Assembly (NCBI RefSeq): GCF_900114165.1
Contig: NZ_FOSB01000001.1
Coordinates: 248,001 to 312,000 of the forward strand
Origin: Halobacillus dabanensis
Lineage (GTDB): Bacteria; Bacillota; Bacilli; Bacillales; Halobacillaceae
Direction of reading: 5' to 3'
Length of the DNA: 64,000 bases
Of this stretch, positions 48,829-56,723 are shown one piece after another. The position numbers and the translations under genes are program-made. Below the pieces are notes generated by a model. The model ran no database searches and had not been told where the DNA came from. It saw nothing but the letters and a program-made list of their open reading frames with translations. Numbering within the stretch: the first letter of the stretch is position 1; every line of letters begins with the position of its first letter.

Positions 48829-49949
48829 GATTGAGATTGCTCTTGTTTTAATTTTTCTTTTTCCAAACGTTCTTTTTCATAATGTTCTTCTGCAAGCTTA
48901 TCCACTTCTTTTTTCAATTCTTCAACCATGATGTCTTCTGGTACTTTTCGGATAATTTCGCCGTGACGGAACAATAGTCCTTCTCCACGTGCCCCTGCGA
49001 TTCCAATATCTGCTTCACGGGCTTCACCAGGCCCGTTTACTGCACAACCAAGTACTGCCACTTTAATTGGAGCTTTTATTGTCTGAATATACTCTTCCAC
49101 TTCATTTGCTATGGAAATTAAGTCGATTTCAATCCGGCCACAGGTAGGGCAGGAAATCAAAGTAGCTGCATTGGAAGCGAGACCGAATGATTTAAGCAGT
49201 TCCTTTGCTACCTTCACTTCTTCTACAGGGTCGGCACTTAAACTGATTCTAACTGTGCTTCCGATTCCTTTGCTAAGAATAGCACCAAGGCCGGCTGCAC
49301 TTTTGACGGTACCTGCAAATAGTGTTCCTGATTCAGTAATCCCAAGGTGAATAGGGTAATTGAAGGCAGCTGCTGCTTTTTCATATGCTTCAATAGCCAA
49401 TTTCACATCAGAAGCTTTTAGGGAAACGATAATATCGTGAAAGTCTAGATCTTCTAAAATCTTGATATGGTGGAGGGCACTCTCAACCATTCCATCAGCT
49501 GTTGGATAACCATATTTTTCTAAGATATGGCGTTCTAGAGAACCGGCGTTAACTCCTATGCGAATAGGGATTCCTTTTTCTTTCGCCGCCTTGACGACAG
49601 CTTCTACTTTTTCGCGTTTACCAATGTTACCAGGGTTAATACGTATCTTGTCTGCTCCACCTTCGATAGCCTTAAGTGCTTTTTTATAGTCAAAATGAAT
49701 GTCCACGACAAGCGGTATATTAATACGTTTTTTAATTTCAGGAATCGCATCAGCAGCACGGTCATCTGGACAAGCAACACGGACGACTTGACAGCCTGCC
49801 TCTTCTAAGCGCTTGATTTCTGCCACCGTTGCTTCTACATCGTGCGTTTTCGTTGTTGTCATGGATTGGATGACGACTTGATCCGATCCACCTATTGTAA
49901 TGTCCCCGACTTTGACAGGACGTGTATCTTTTCTGTGCGTAATTGCCAT
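48825..49949 (-). CDS. ispG: 4-hydroxy-3-methylbut-2-en-1-yl diphosphate synthase (flavodoxin)
   Basis: 374 aa. An N-terminal TIM-barrel part ([30 protein letters not shown]) and the C-terminal 4Fe-4S ligands in CPTCGR and CAVNGPGEA. It performs the penultimate MEP-pathway step, feeding IspH encoded upstream at 43.3 kb. The C-terminus has a charged Lys/Glu tail. A good GGAGCG site precedes the start on the minus strand. Confidence 0.98.
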   Translation of the reverse strand: MAITHRKDTRPVKVGDITIGGSDQVVIQSMTTTKTHDVEATVAEIKRLEEAGCQVVRVACPDDRAADAIPEIKKRINIPLVVDIHFDYKKALKAIEGGADKIRINPGNIGKREKVEAVVKAAKEKGIPIRIGVNAGSLERHILEKYGYPTADGMVESALHHIKILEDLDFHDIIVSLKASDVKLAIEAYEKAAAAFNYPIHLGITESGTLFAGTVKSAAGLGAILSKGIGSTVRISLSADPVEEVKVAKELLKSFGLASNAATLISCPTCGRIEIDLISIANEVEEYIQTIKAPIKVAVLGCAVNGPGEAREADIGIAGARGEGLLFRHGEIIRKVPEDIMVEELKKEVDKLAEEHYEKERLEKEKLKQEQSQS

Positions 49950-50194
49950 TAATATCGCTCCTTTATATATTCAAAAAAAGGTATGCAAGATGAATTTCCA
50001 ACCTTCATTATAAGGGCTTATGCTTTAAATGAGAAGTCAAGACCCTTAATAATTGAAGACATCACGTTAAAATTTTGTAAACCTCAGTTAATTTCCTTTA
50101 TATCATGGGAAGCAGGGGAATAAAATTATTGGCACTTGAAACAAATCGCCCCTTTTGTTCGTATACATATTAATCATGGAAGGGTGTGACTAAA

Positions 50195-50815
50195 ATGTTT
50201 ACTTATGATTGGATTGTTTTGTTCATAACATTCCTCGGAACAATGTTTTTAATTGGAGAACTACTCGTAAACATGCGTGGAATTTTTGCGATTATCGGTT
50301 TTGGTTTTATTACTGTTTATTTTTCGCGTTTTTTAGAGACGGAAATGTTCATTGTTATGATGCTTGTTTATTTTCTAGGCATTCTCTTGATGATTATAGA
50401 TGGAAAATTAATTAATGATGGTACACTTGCCACCATTGGAGCGGTGACAATGATTATAGCTGTAGGATTCAGTGCGCCTAATTGGGTGGCTGGTTTGTAT
50501 AGTGTAATCGGTGTTATTTTAGGTGGAGCCGCCTCTCTATTGTTTTTAAAAGTATTCAAACGGCGGAAAATGTGGTCGAAGATGGCGCTGAACGATCAAT
50601 TGTCTACAGAGATGGGGTATAACTCAATGAATGAAAAATACCAGTTCCTTCTGGATAGGGAAGGGGAGGCTGCTACCGATATGAGACCGGTCGGCACGAT
50701 AAAGATAGATGGCGAAGAATATAGTGCAGTATCAAATGGTCAATGGGTAGAAAAAGGAGATAGCATACGAATTGTCAGTGTGGACGGGACTAAAATATTG
50801 GTTAAAAAGGTTTAG
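50195..50815 (+). CDS. Short NfeD-type membrane protein
   Basis: 206 aa from the ATG at 50195 (GGAAGGG 10 nt before); the in-frame GTG at 50186 is too close to that site. Three to four membrane helices occupy residues about 5-120. The C-terminal soluble part (MRPVGTIKIDGEEYSAVS...GDSIRIVSVDGTKI) is the NfeD OB fold. Unlike the gene at 23.1 kb it lacks the ClpP-like protease domain. No flotillin gene is adjacent. A strong terminator follows. Confidence 0.85.
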   Translation: MFTYDWIVLFITFLGTMFLIGELLVNMRGIFAIIGFGFITVYFSRFLETEMFIVMMLVYFLGILLMIIDGKLINDGTLATIGAVTMIIAVGFSAPNWVAGLYSVIGVILGGAASLLFLKVFKRRKMWSKMALNDQLSTEMGYNSMNEKYQFLLDREGEAATDMRPVGTIKIDGEEYSAVSNGQWVEKGDSIRIVSVDGTKILVKKV

Positions 50816-50837
50816 CCAATGGTTTAACTAATACTGA

Positions 50838-50892
50838 ACACTCCATTTCCTTTGTATTTAGAAATAATACAAAGGAAATGGAGTGTTTTTTT
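50838..50892 (+). terminator. Terminator after the short NfeD gene
   Basis: A perfect 21-bp stem (ACACTCCATTTCC... with its complement) with a 6-nt loop and a run of T. Confidence 0.96.
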
Positions 50893-51146
50893 AGTGGGAA
50901 AGATTATGGTAGATGGTCTCAACATTGACAGTTTAAGACCTGGTTTCCCCTCTCACGCTTAGTGACTAACAAAAAGCACCATAATGATGATTTACAAAGC
51001 TTCTGCAAGGGGTATAAGAAGGAATAAGCACCCTTTCCTCCACGTATTAAAATGAGAGAAAGGGGGGAAGTCTAACCTTAAAGACCATGTGGTTTTCGAA
51101 GTGGATTAGTGGATTGTAAATTTAATGTTAAGATTCAACAATTGCC

Positions 51147-51175
51147 TTTACAAAAGGATTTTCCATCGTTAATAT
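51147..51175 (+). promoter_or_regulatory. Promoter of the Na+/phosphate cotransporter gene
   Basis: TTTACA at 51147-51152, a 17-nt spacer and TAATAT at 51170-51175. In the 254 bases between the preceding terminator and this promoter I see only a hairpin CCCTTTCCTC/GAG-A-GAAAGGG (about 51033-51065) and no 11-bp-spaced Pho boxes. Confidence 0.65.
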
Positions 51176-51236
51176 GAATGAGGTTGTTTTAATAAAGAGA
51201 AAAATGTTGAACTTGGATGAAGAAAGGGTGGAGGAA

Positions 51237-52874
51237 ATGGAAGTCGATGTGCAACAGATGATATTTGAATTCATCGGTGGACTCGGTATCTTTTTATTTG
51301 GGTTAAAATTTATGGCAGATGGACTGCAGCGAACAGCGGGAGACCGGTTGAGGGAACTATTGGATCGTTTTACGAGCAACCCTTTGATGGGAGTCATTGC
51401 AGGTACTGTCGTTACAATTTTAGTGCAGAGTAGTAGTACAACAACTGTATTAACAGTGGGGCTAGTTAATGCAGGTTTTATGACATTTAGACAAGCCATT
51501 GGTGTTATTATGGGTGCCAATATTGGTACGACCATGACCGCATTCATTATAGGTATTGATATTAAGGCATATGGCTTACCGATTCTAGCTGTAGGAGCAT
51601 TCCTTCTGTTCTTTTTCAAAAGTAAAAAAGTTGAAAATTTTGGACAAACGATATTTGGTCTGGGGGCATTGTTCTTTGGACTCGAAGTTATGAGCGGGGG
51701 AGTGAAGCCGCTTAGATCCATTCAAGCTTTCCAAGATTTGACGGTAAGTATGAGTGATAATCCAATCCTGGGAGTTATTGTTGGTACCTTATTCACAGTT
51801 ATAGTCCAAAGTTCCAGTGCTACCATTGGTATATTACAGACTTTACTAGGTGAAGGGCTAGTGGATTTGCAAGCAGCTATTCCTGTACTGTTCGGGGATA
51901 ATATCGGAACTACCATTACTGCAGTACTTGCTTCTATCGGAGCTAGTGTTGGAGCAAAGCGTGCTGCTTTCGCTCACGTGATTTTTAATGTTTTAGGTGC
52001 CACTGTATTCTTAATTTTCTTAATTCCCTTTGAAAGGTATGTGAATTGGTTACAGACAAGCATGGAATTAGGACCGGAAATGACCATTGCGTTTGCACAC
52101 GGTTCTTTCAACATTGCAAATACGATTGTACAATTCCCGTTTATTGCAGTTCTTGCATGGGTTGTTATTAAACTTGTCCCAGGTGATGAATCTTTAATTG
52201 ATCATAAACCGCAACACCTTGACCCGATTTTTATTGAGCAATCTCCATCCCTTGCATTAGATCAGGCTAAAGAAGAAGTATTGCGCATGGGAGAGTATGC
52301 GTATAAAGGACTTGAAGAAACCAGTCTTTATTTAAATAATAAGCAACAAAAGCACTCTGAACTTGCGATGCAAATCGAAGATGCACTTAACAATCTTGAT
52401 CGTAAAATTACAGACTACCTTGTGGATCTTTCTCAAGCCTCTCTTACAGATGAAGAAAGTCATAAACACTCTGCTTTGATGGACTCCGTAAGAGATTTAG
52501 AAAGAATCGGAGACCATTTTGAAAATATCATTGAGCTCATCGACTACAAGAACTCCAACAAAGTATATCTGACACCGCAAGCGATAGAAGACTTGAATAC
52601 AATGTTTGATCTTACGTTAATGACAGTCAAACAAGCTACAAAATCTCTACAAACTATGAGTAGGGAAGAAGCGTTAGCGGTTGTTCAGAAGGAAAATGAA
52701 ATAGACCGTATGGAGCGTAGTTACCGTAAGAAACACATTATTCGTCTAAATGAAGGTGTATGTACTGGACAAGCAGGTATCGTGTTTGTCGATATGATCA
52801 GTAACTTAGAGCGTATCGGTGATCATGCGGTAAACATTGCAGAAGAAGTCCTTGGAGAAAAAGAAAGTTTATAG
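51237..52874 (+). CDS. Na+/phosphate cotransporter (NptA/YjbB type) with PhoU-like domain
   Basis: 545 aa from the ATG at 51237 after GGGTGGAGG; an earlier in-frame ATG at 51174 sits on the -10 element and is rejected. Two inverted NaPi repeats each carry the QSSS motif (VQSSSTTTVL, VQSSSATIGIL), in a membrane domain of about 8 helices (residues 1-310). The C-terminal 200 residues are helical and PhoU-like (VRDLERIGDHFENI, NLERIGDHAVNIAEE). A sodium-coupled phosphate importer or exporter, separate from the Pst system at 59 kb. Confidence 0.93.
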   Translation: MEVDVQQMIFEFIGGLGIFLFGLKFMADGLQRTAGDRLRELLDRFTSNPLMGVIAGTVVTILVQSSSTTTVLTVGLVNAGFMTFRQAIGVIMGANIGTTMTAFIIGIDIKAYGLPILAVGAFLLFFFKSKKVENFGQTIFGLGALFFGLEVMSGGVKPLRSIQAFQDLTVSMSDNPILGVIVGTLFTVIVQSSSATIGILQTLLGEGLVDLQAAIPVLFGDNIGTTITAVLASIGASVGAKRAAFAHVIFNVLGATVFLIFLIPFERYVNWLQTSMELGPEMTIAFAHGSFNIANTIVQFPFIAVLAWVVIKLVPGDESLIDHKPQHLDPIFIEQSPSLALDQAKEEVLRMGEYAYKGLEETSLYLNNKQQKHSELAMQIEDALNNLDRKITDYLVDLSQASLTDEESHKHSALMDSVRDLERIGDHFENIIELIDYKNSNKVYLTPQAIEDLNTMFDLTLMTVKQATKSLQTMSREEALAVVQKENEIDRMERSYRKKHIIRLNEGVCTGQAGIVFVDMISNLERIGDHAVNIAEEVLGEKESL

Positions 52875-52882
52875 TAAGTAAA

Positions 52883-52915
52883 AGCAGCGGCTGAAGTTTC
52901 CAGCCGCTTTTTTTA
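52883..52915 (+). terminator. Terminator after the Na+/phosphate cotransporter gene
   Basis: AGCGGCTG pairs with CAGCCGCT around a 7-nt loop, followed by seven T residues. Confidence 0.95.
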
Positions 52916-52979
52916 TTCCGATTTATTAAACGAAGTGGCAGTATTCTGGAAGACTCGATTTCGAGACTTTTATTGGGGA

Positions 52980-53050
52980 TAAGGGGAGGTGGGGGATAAG
53001 TCGCTTTCCGCGGGGAAGACGGCAAGCCTCCTCGGTCACGCCCCTTTCCA
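52980..53050 (-). repeat. Family A repeat fragment (inverted copy)
   Basis: Read on the minus strand, CGAGGAGGCTTGC-CGT-CTTCCCCGCGGAAAGCGAC matches block 7622-7655 of the copy at 7.5 kb with a 2-base indel. The flanking GGGGAGGTGGGGGAT recurs at 53190. Confidence 0.7.
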
Positions 53051-53189
53051 TGATAAGTATTTCGAAACCACTTTCAAGTACAGAGAGCTGTATGCAGAGG
53101 ACATTGTTGTAGTAACAGGCCTGAAGTGATATTTCGCCCTTCTCATGGCAAAGTTGTTGGTGGCTGATTTCAAGTAACTCATACGGCAA

Positions 53190-53245
53190 GGGGAGGTGGG
53201 GGATGAGGAGACTCCTTCGGGAAAGGATAGACTGGCGAGACACCA
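53190..53245 (+). repeat. Family A repeat fragment (5' block)
   Basis: GAGACTCCTTCGGGAAAGGA and TAGACTGGCGAGACACC match 7568-7607 of the first copy. It is followed by a second partial GGTGAGACTCCT near 53266. Confidence 0.7.
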
Positions 53246-53416
53246 AAGGTCATGAAATTAGGGAACCGGTGAGACTCCTATTTTGAAAGCGGAAGTGCCT
53301 TGATCAGCGGCGTATGGACTGGATATTCAAATGTGGAGGTGTCTTGATGAGCCTCGCCAAGCTTAAGAACAATCATTACAGGGAGTGTTCTTCTTCCTGA
53401 AATGACTAGTAAAGAA

Positions 53417-53620
53417 GTTCGGTTAAGTTCGCAACTTCCTGTTGCAACACCGAACGACCCCGCTTCCTGTGAGGCCTAAGACCTCGAGAGGCTAGACACC
53501 GGAACTAGCCTAGAGCTGGAGGAGATAAAGGAAACACGAAGAGCGTAGCGATTCGATGTTGACTTATTGTACAGAAGCGAAGGAAGTCTCACTAGCCGAT
53601 AGGCACTGGAGCTGGATAGC
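53417..53620 (+). repeat. Structured repeat of a second family (B)
   Basis: A two-part hairpin (GTTCGG...CCGAAC, 53417-53422 with 53450-53455, enclosing GTTCGCAAC/GTTGCAAC) is followed by AGGCTAG/CTAGCCT (53489-53495 with 53505-53511). Two related modules follow, ACTAGCCTAGAGCTGGA (53504-53520) and ACTAGCCGATAGGCACTGG-AGCTGGA (about 53592-53617). No ORF. It may be a structured RNA or a mobile repeat; I cannot tell which. Confidence 0.5.
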
Positions 53621-53675
53621 ATGGTTTATGATCTCCCACTGAAAATAAAGACTCCAATGGTTTAAGAACTGGGAT

Positions 53676-53733
53676 CTGCGGGACAGGTGAGACCCCGTAG
53701 AGCTTAGCTCGAGGAGGCTCACCGCCCGCCCCA
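53676..53733 (+). repeat. Family A repeat fragment (middle block)
   Basis: CTGCGGGAC, GGTGAGACCCCGTAGAGCTT and AGCTCGAGGAGGCTCACCGC match the order of 7578-7634 in the first copy, with a shorter 5' spacer. Confidence 0.7.
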
Positions 53734-53800
53734 TGAAAAGTGTTCAAATGCGGAATCGCCCTGGGCGATGGAACTGGACGAACCTTTTCCGGTAGACCCT

Positions 53801-53860
53801 AAACCCCCCCTAAAGTCTCGAAACTGAGTCTTAAGGAATAGGGAGCTTTAGGGGAGGGTG
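53801..53860 (+). repeat. Family A repeat tail within a large hairpin
   Basis: TCTCGAAACTGAGTCTTAAG and GAATAGGGAG match 7691-7719. The block is flanked by CCCCTAAAG (53807-53815) and CTTTAGGGG (53846-53854), forming a hairpin. Between 52917 and 53910 no gene is present. Confidence 0.65.
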
Positions 53861-53912
53861 GGGTTATTGGATAAATAAAAAGGGATTTTTAAAATAAATT
53901 CCTAAAAAATCC

Positions 53913-53941
53913 TTGAAACCAATTTAAAGCCATGCTATATT
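53913..53941 (+). promoter_or_regulatory. Upstream tRNA-cluster promoter P1
   Basis: TTGAAA at 53913-53918, a 17-nt spacer and TATATT at 53936-53941 with a TG one base upstream. It aligns with P2 exactly 62 bp downstream. Confidence 0.75.
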
Positions 53942-53974
53942 ATTTTTGTCGCTGATTTCGTAACAGAAAAAATG

Positions 53975-54003
53975 TTGACAGAATCAATAAGGCATGTTAT
54001 ATT
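53975..54003 (+). promoter_or_regulatory. Downstream tRNA-cluster promoter P2
   Basis: TTGACA at 53975-53980, a 17-nt spacer and TATATT at 53998-54003, 31 nt before the first tRNA. Confidence 0.88.
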
Positions 54004-54034
54004 AATTAAGTCGCTTACAGAGGACAAAAGAAAT

Positions 54035-54111
54035 GGCGGTGTAGCTCAGCTGGCTAGAGCGTACGGTTCATACCCGTGAGGTCGGGGGTTCGATCCCCTC
54101 CGCCGCTACCA
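54035..54111 (+). tRNA. tRNA-Met (CAT), elongator
   Basis: 77 nt, complete cloverleaf: acceptor GGCGGTG/CGCCGCT, D arm GCTC/GAGC, anticodon loop TTCATAC, T arm GGGGG TTCGATC CCCTC and encoded CCA. The first pair and acceptor sequence are those of elongator Met tRNA, not of the initiator (which starts CGCGGGG). Confidence 0.93.
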
Positions 54112-54135
54112 TTACATATTCCAATATAAAAACAT

Positions 54136-54212
54136 GGCGGTTGTGGCGAAGTGGTTAACGCACCGGATTGTGGTTCCGGCATTCGTGGGTTCGATTCCCA
54201 TCAACCGCCCCA
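54136..54212 (+). tRNA. tRNA-His (GTG)
   Basis: 77 nt with the extra 5' G (G-1) opposite the discriminator C, typical of histidine tRNA; anticodon loop TTGTGGT and encoded CCA. Confidence 0.96.
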
Positions 54213-54215
54213 TGT

Positions 54216-54292
54216 GGACCCTTAGCTCAGCTGGTTAGAGCTATCGGCTCATAACCGATCGGTCGCAGGTTCGAGTCCTGCAGGGTCCACCA
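54216..54292 (+). tRNA. tRNA-Ile2 (CAT, lysidine-modified)
   Basis: 77 nt. The anticodon is CAT in the loop CTCATAA, and the acceptor GGACCCT/AGGGTCC and body are those of tRNA-Ile2, whose C34 is changed to lysidine by TilS to read AUA. It would be mislabelled as Met by anticodon alone. Encoded CCA. It starts 3 nt after tRNA-His. Confidence 0.88.
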
Positions 54293-54305
54293 TTTATATA
54301 GATAC

Positions 54306-54398
54306 GGAGGAGTACCCAAGTTTGGCTGAAGGGAGCGGTCTTGAAAACCGCCAGGGGCTTTACGGCTCGCGGGGGTTCGAATCCCTCCTCCTCCGCCA
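54306..54398 (+). tRNA. tRNA-Ser (TGA)
   Basis: 93 nt with the long variable arm of serine tRNA, anticodon loop CTTGAAA, acceptor GGAGGAG/CTCCTCC and encoded CCA. Confidence 0.96.
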
Positions 54399-54442
54399 TC
54401 TACATAATAGTACTGCGGATGAAAATTGAAACATAATAATAT

Positions 54443-54515
<73 letters not shown>

Positions 54516-54520
54516 CTCTT

Positions 54521-54550
54521 AAACAATCAGTTAATCTGATTGTTTTTTTA
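54521..54550 (+). terminator. Terminator of the tRNA cluster
   Basis: AACAATCAG pairs with CTGATTGTT around TTAAT, followed by T residues, 6 nt after tRNA-Phe. Confidence 0.95.
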
Positions 54551-54687
54551 TGTTTGAAAATAACTTGTGAGGGAATTGTTAATATCGTGATGCAAATAAT
54601 TTGCAACTCATTTTGGGGTTTGATAATGTAAAATGTGAAGCGGAAAGGCTTTCCGTTTTACATATTATTTAAAGGAGGAGTTACATT

Positions 54688-55302
54688 ATGGCTAAATTTG
54701 AACTACCAGAACTACCTTACGCTTATGACGCTCTAGAACCTACTATCGATAAGGAAACAATGAACATCCACCATACGAAACACCATAACGGCTATGTTAC
54801 GAAATTGAACAATGCTCTTGAAGGTCACGCAGAGCTTCAGGATAAATCATTGGAAGAACTATTATCCAATAATCTTTCCGTTGTTCCGGAAGATATCCGT
54901 ACAGCTGTGCGCCGTAACGGTGGAGGCCATGCAAACCACAGCCTCTTCTGGACGATTATGTCCCCGAATGGTGGCGGAGAACCTACTGGTGACCTTGCTA
55001 CGCAAATCAATGATACATTCGGAGGTTTCGATCAGTTCAAAGAAAAATTTGAAGAAACTGCTAAAGGTCGCTTCGGCTCAGGTTGGGCTTGGTTAGTAGT
55101 CAATAATGGTAACCTTGAAGTAATCGATACACTTAACCAGGATTCTCCGATTATGGAAGGTAAAACTCCGATTTTGGGTCTTGATGTATGGGAGCATGCA
55201 TACTACTTGAATTATCAAAACCGTCGTCCTGATTATGTTTCAGCGTTCTGGAACGTTGTTAACTGGGACGAAGTAGCGAAGCGTTACGACGCAGCTAAAT
55301 AA
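54688..55302 (+). CDS. sodA: Superoxide dismutase (Mn/Fe family)
   Basis: 204 aa. Metal ligands are His in [12 protein letters not shown] (residue about 27), His in [10 protein letters not shown], and Asp and His in [10 protein letters not shown]. The GGGEPTG and GSGWAWLV segments favour a manganese enzyme. AAAGGAGGAGT precedes the ATG. As in B. subtilis it lies before a YqgE-type MFS gene and pbpA. A possible promoter (TTGCAA at 54601, TAATGT at 54624) is weak. Confidence 0.98.
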   Translation: MAKFELPELPYAYDALEPTIDKETMNIHHTKHHNGYVTKLNNALEGHAELQDKSLEELLSNNLSVVPEDIRTAVRRNGGGHANHSLFWTIMSPNGGGEPTGDLATQINDTFGGFDQFKEKFEETAKGRFGSGWAWLVVNNGNLEVIDTLNQDSPIMEGKTPILGLDVWEHAYYLNYQNRRPDYVSAFWNVVNWDEVAKRYDAAK

Positions 55303-55310
55303 GTTTTTTT

Positions 55311-55345
55311 AGAGAGGTACGGATTATATCCGTGCCTCTCTTTTT
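55311..55345 (+). terminator. Terminator after sodA
   Basis: AGAGAGGTACGGA pairs with TCCGTGCCTCTCT (one G-U pair) around a 5-nt loop, followed by T residues. Confidence 0.94.
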
Positions 55346-55400
55346 GTATATCTCCTTTTGTTCTGAAAACACTAAAGAAGAACAAAAAGGAGACATGGTT

Positions 55401-56636
55401 ATGGTGAGTAAGCTGCGCGCGTGGCTCAGCCGCGAAAATGTATCAAAGGATTTACTGCTGTTACTGCTTATTGGAGGCTTATACTCCCTAGGCATATTTC
55501 TATCCAGTACTTTTGTGAATATTTATTTATGGAAGCAATCCAATAGCTATACCGATATTGCTCTCTATAATTTAAGTATATATATACTTCAACCATTGAC
55601 CTTCATATTAGCTGGGAAGTGTGCCAAGCGAATCGATCGTGTCATCGTATTGAGGACAGGAGTAATCGTTCTCTCTTTGTTTTTTTTAACTGTACTTCTC
55701 GTAGGCGAAAGGGCGGCAACATTCAATATATTATTGGGTTCATTGTTAGGTGTAGGTTACGGATTTTATTGGCTGGCCTATAATGTATTGACTTTTGAAA
55801 TTACTGAACCTGATACAAGGGATTTCTTTAATGGCTTCCTGGGAGTACTTCAATCCCTTGGCGGGATGACAGGTCCTCTCTTGGCTGGTTTTATTATTTC
55901 TCGCTTGAATAATTTCACAGGGTATACCGTTATCTTTGCCATATCTTTCGGCCTCTTTATTGTCGCAGTTATGGTCAGCTTTGGTTTGTCCAGAAGAAAA
56001 GCCAGAGGTAATTTTTCTTTTCGAAGAATTGTTATGGAAAGAAAACATAATCCGAATTGGAACAAAATTTTGAATGCCCACATTTCTCAAGGTTTTCGTG
56101 AAGGGACATTTTTATTTGCTGTATCTATTTGGATTTTTTTAATGACGAATGATGAGCTCTTCTTAGGTGTATTTAATTTGGTGTATTCAGCTTTCTCATT
56201 CTTATTCTTCTTTTTAGTAAGTCAATGGATTAAACCCCGTCGCCGAAAAAAAGCAATATTTATTTCAGGCTTATCCCTATATTTGAGTGTGTTAATTTTA
56301 TTAATTGGTGATTCCATGTCACTTTTACTTGTTTATGCGGGTATTGCAGGAATTTTCTTCCCTTTGTTTTACGTTCCTTATTTGTCCCTAACATACGATG
56401 TGATCGGAAAATCATGGAATGCAGGGGAAATGAGAATAGAGTATATTGTAGTTCGGGAAATTTTCTTGGATTTAGGGAGGATATTGTCTATTCTGACTTT
56501 CTTAATGGCGATTACTATGATTCAACCTGAAACAGGTATTCCGTATATATTACTTCTTGTAGGTGGGGGGCACTTTTTTATCTACTTCTTTATCAAAGGA
56601 ATTGACACGAAAATGGCTGGGACTTCACACAATTGA
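55401..56636 (+). CDS. YqgE-like MFS transporter
   Basis: 411 aa from the ATG at 55401, 8 nt after AAGGAG; an ATG at 55395 is too close to that site. Twelve hydrophobic segments with a central basic loop (residues about 190-215) fit the major facilitator fold. It lies between sodA and pbpA, as yqgE does in B. subtilis. Substrate unknown. Confidence 0.85.
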   Translation: MVSKLRAWLSRENVSKDLLLLLLIGGLYSLGIFLSSTFVNIYLWKQSNSYTDIALYNLSIYILQPLTFILAGKCAKRIDRVIVLRTGVIVLSLFFLTVLLVGERAATFNILLGSLLGVGYGFYWLAYNVLTFEITEPDTRDFFNGFLGVLQSLGGMTGPLLAGFIISRLNNFTGYTVIFAISFGLFIVAVMVSFGLSRRKARGNFSFRRIVMERKHNPNWNKILNAHISQGFREGTFLFAVSIWIFLMTNDELFLGVFNLVYSAFSFLFFFLVSQWIKPRRRKKAIFISGLSLYLSVLILLIGDSMSLLLVYAGIAGIFFPLFYVPYLSLTYDVIGKSWNAGEMRIEYIVVREIFLDLGRILSILTFLMAITMIQPETGIPYILLLVGGGHFFIYFFIKGIDTKMAGTSHN

Positions 56637-56723
56637 CACCAATATCCCTTGAGCTTCGTCTATCCTGTAGTGTTGGAAAGATGCTATAATGGATAAAGGA
56701 TTTTTAATGAAGGAGAGGAGCTC

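Noticed and set aside
52926-53246. 106-codon minus-strand ORF in the repeat tract
   Set aside because: It reads through family A repeat fragments with no ribosome site or conserved domain.
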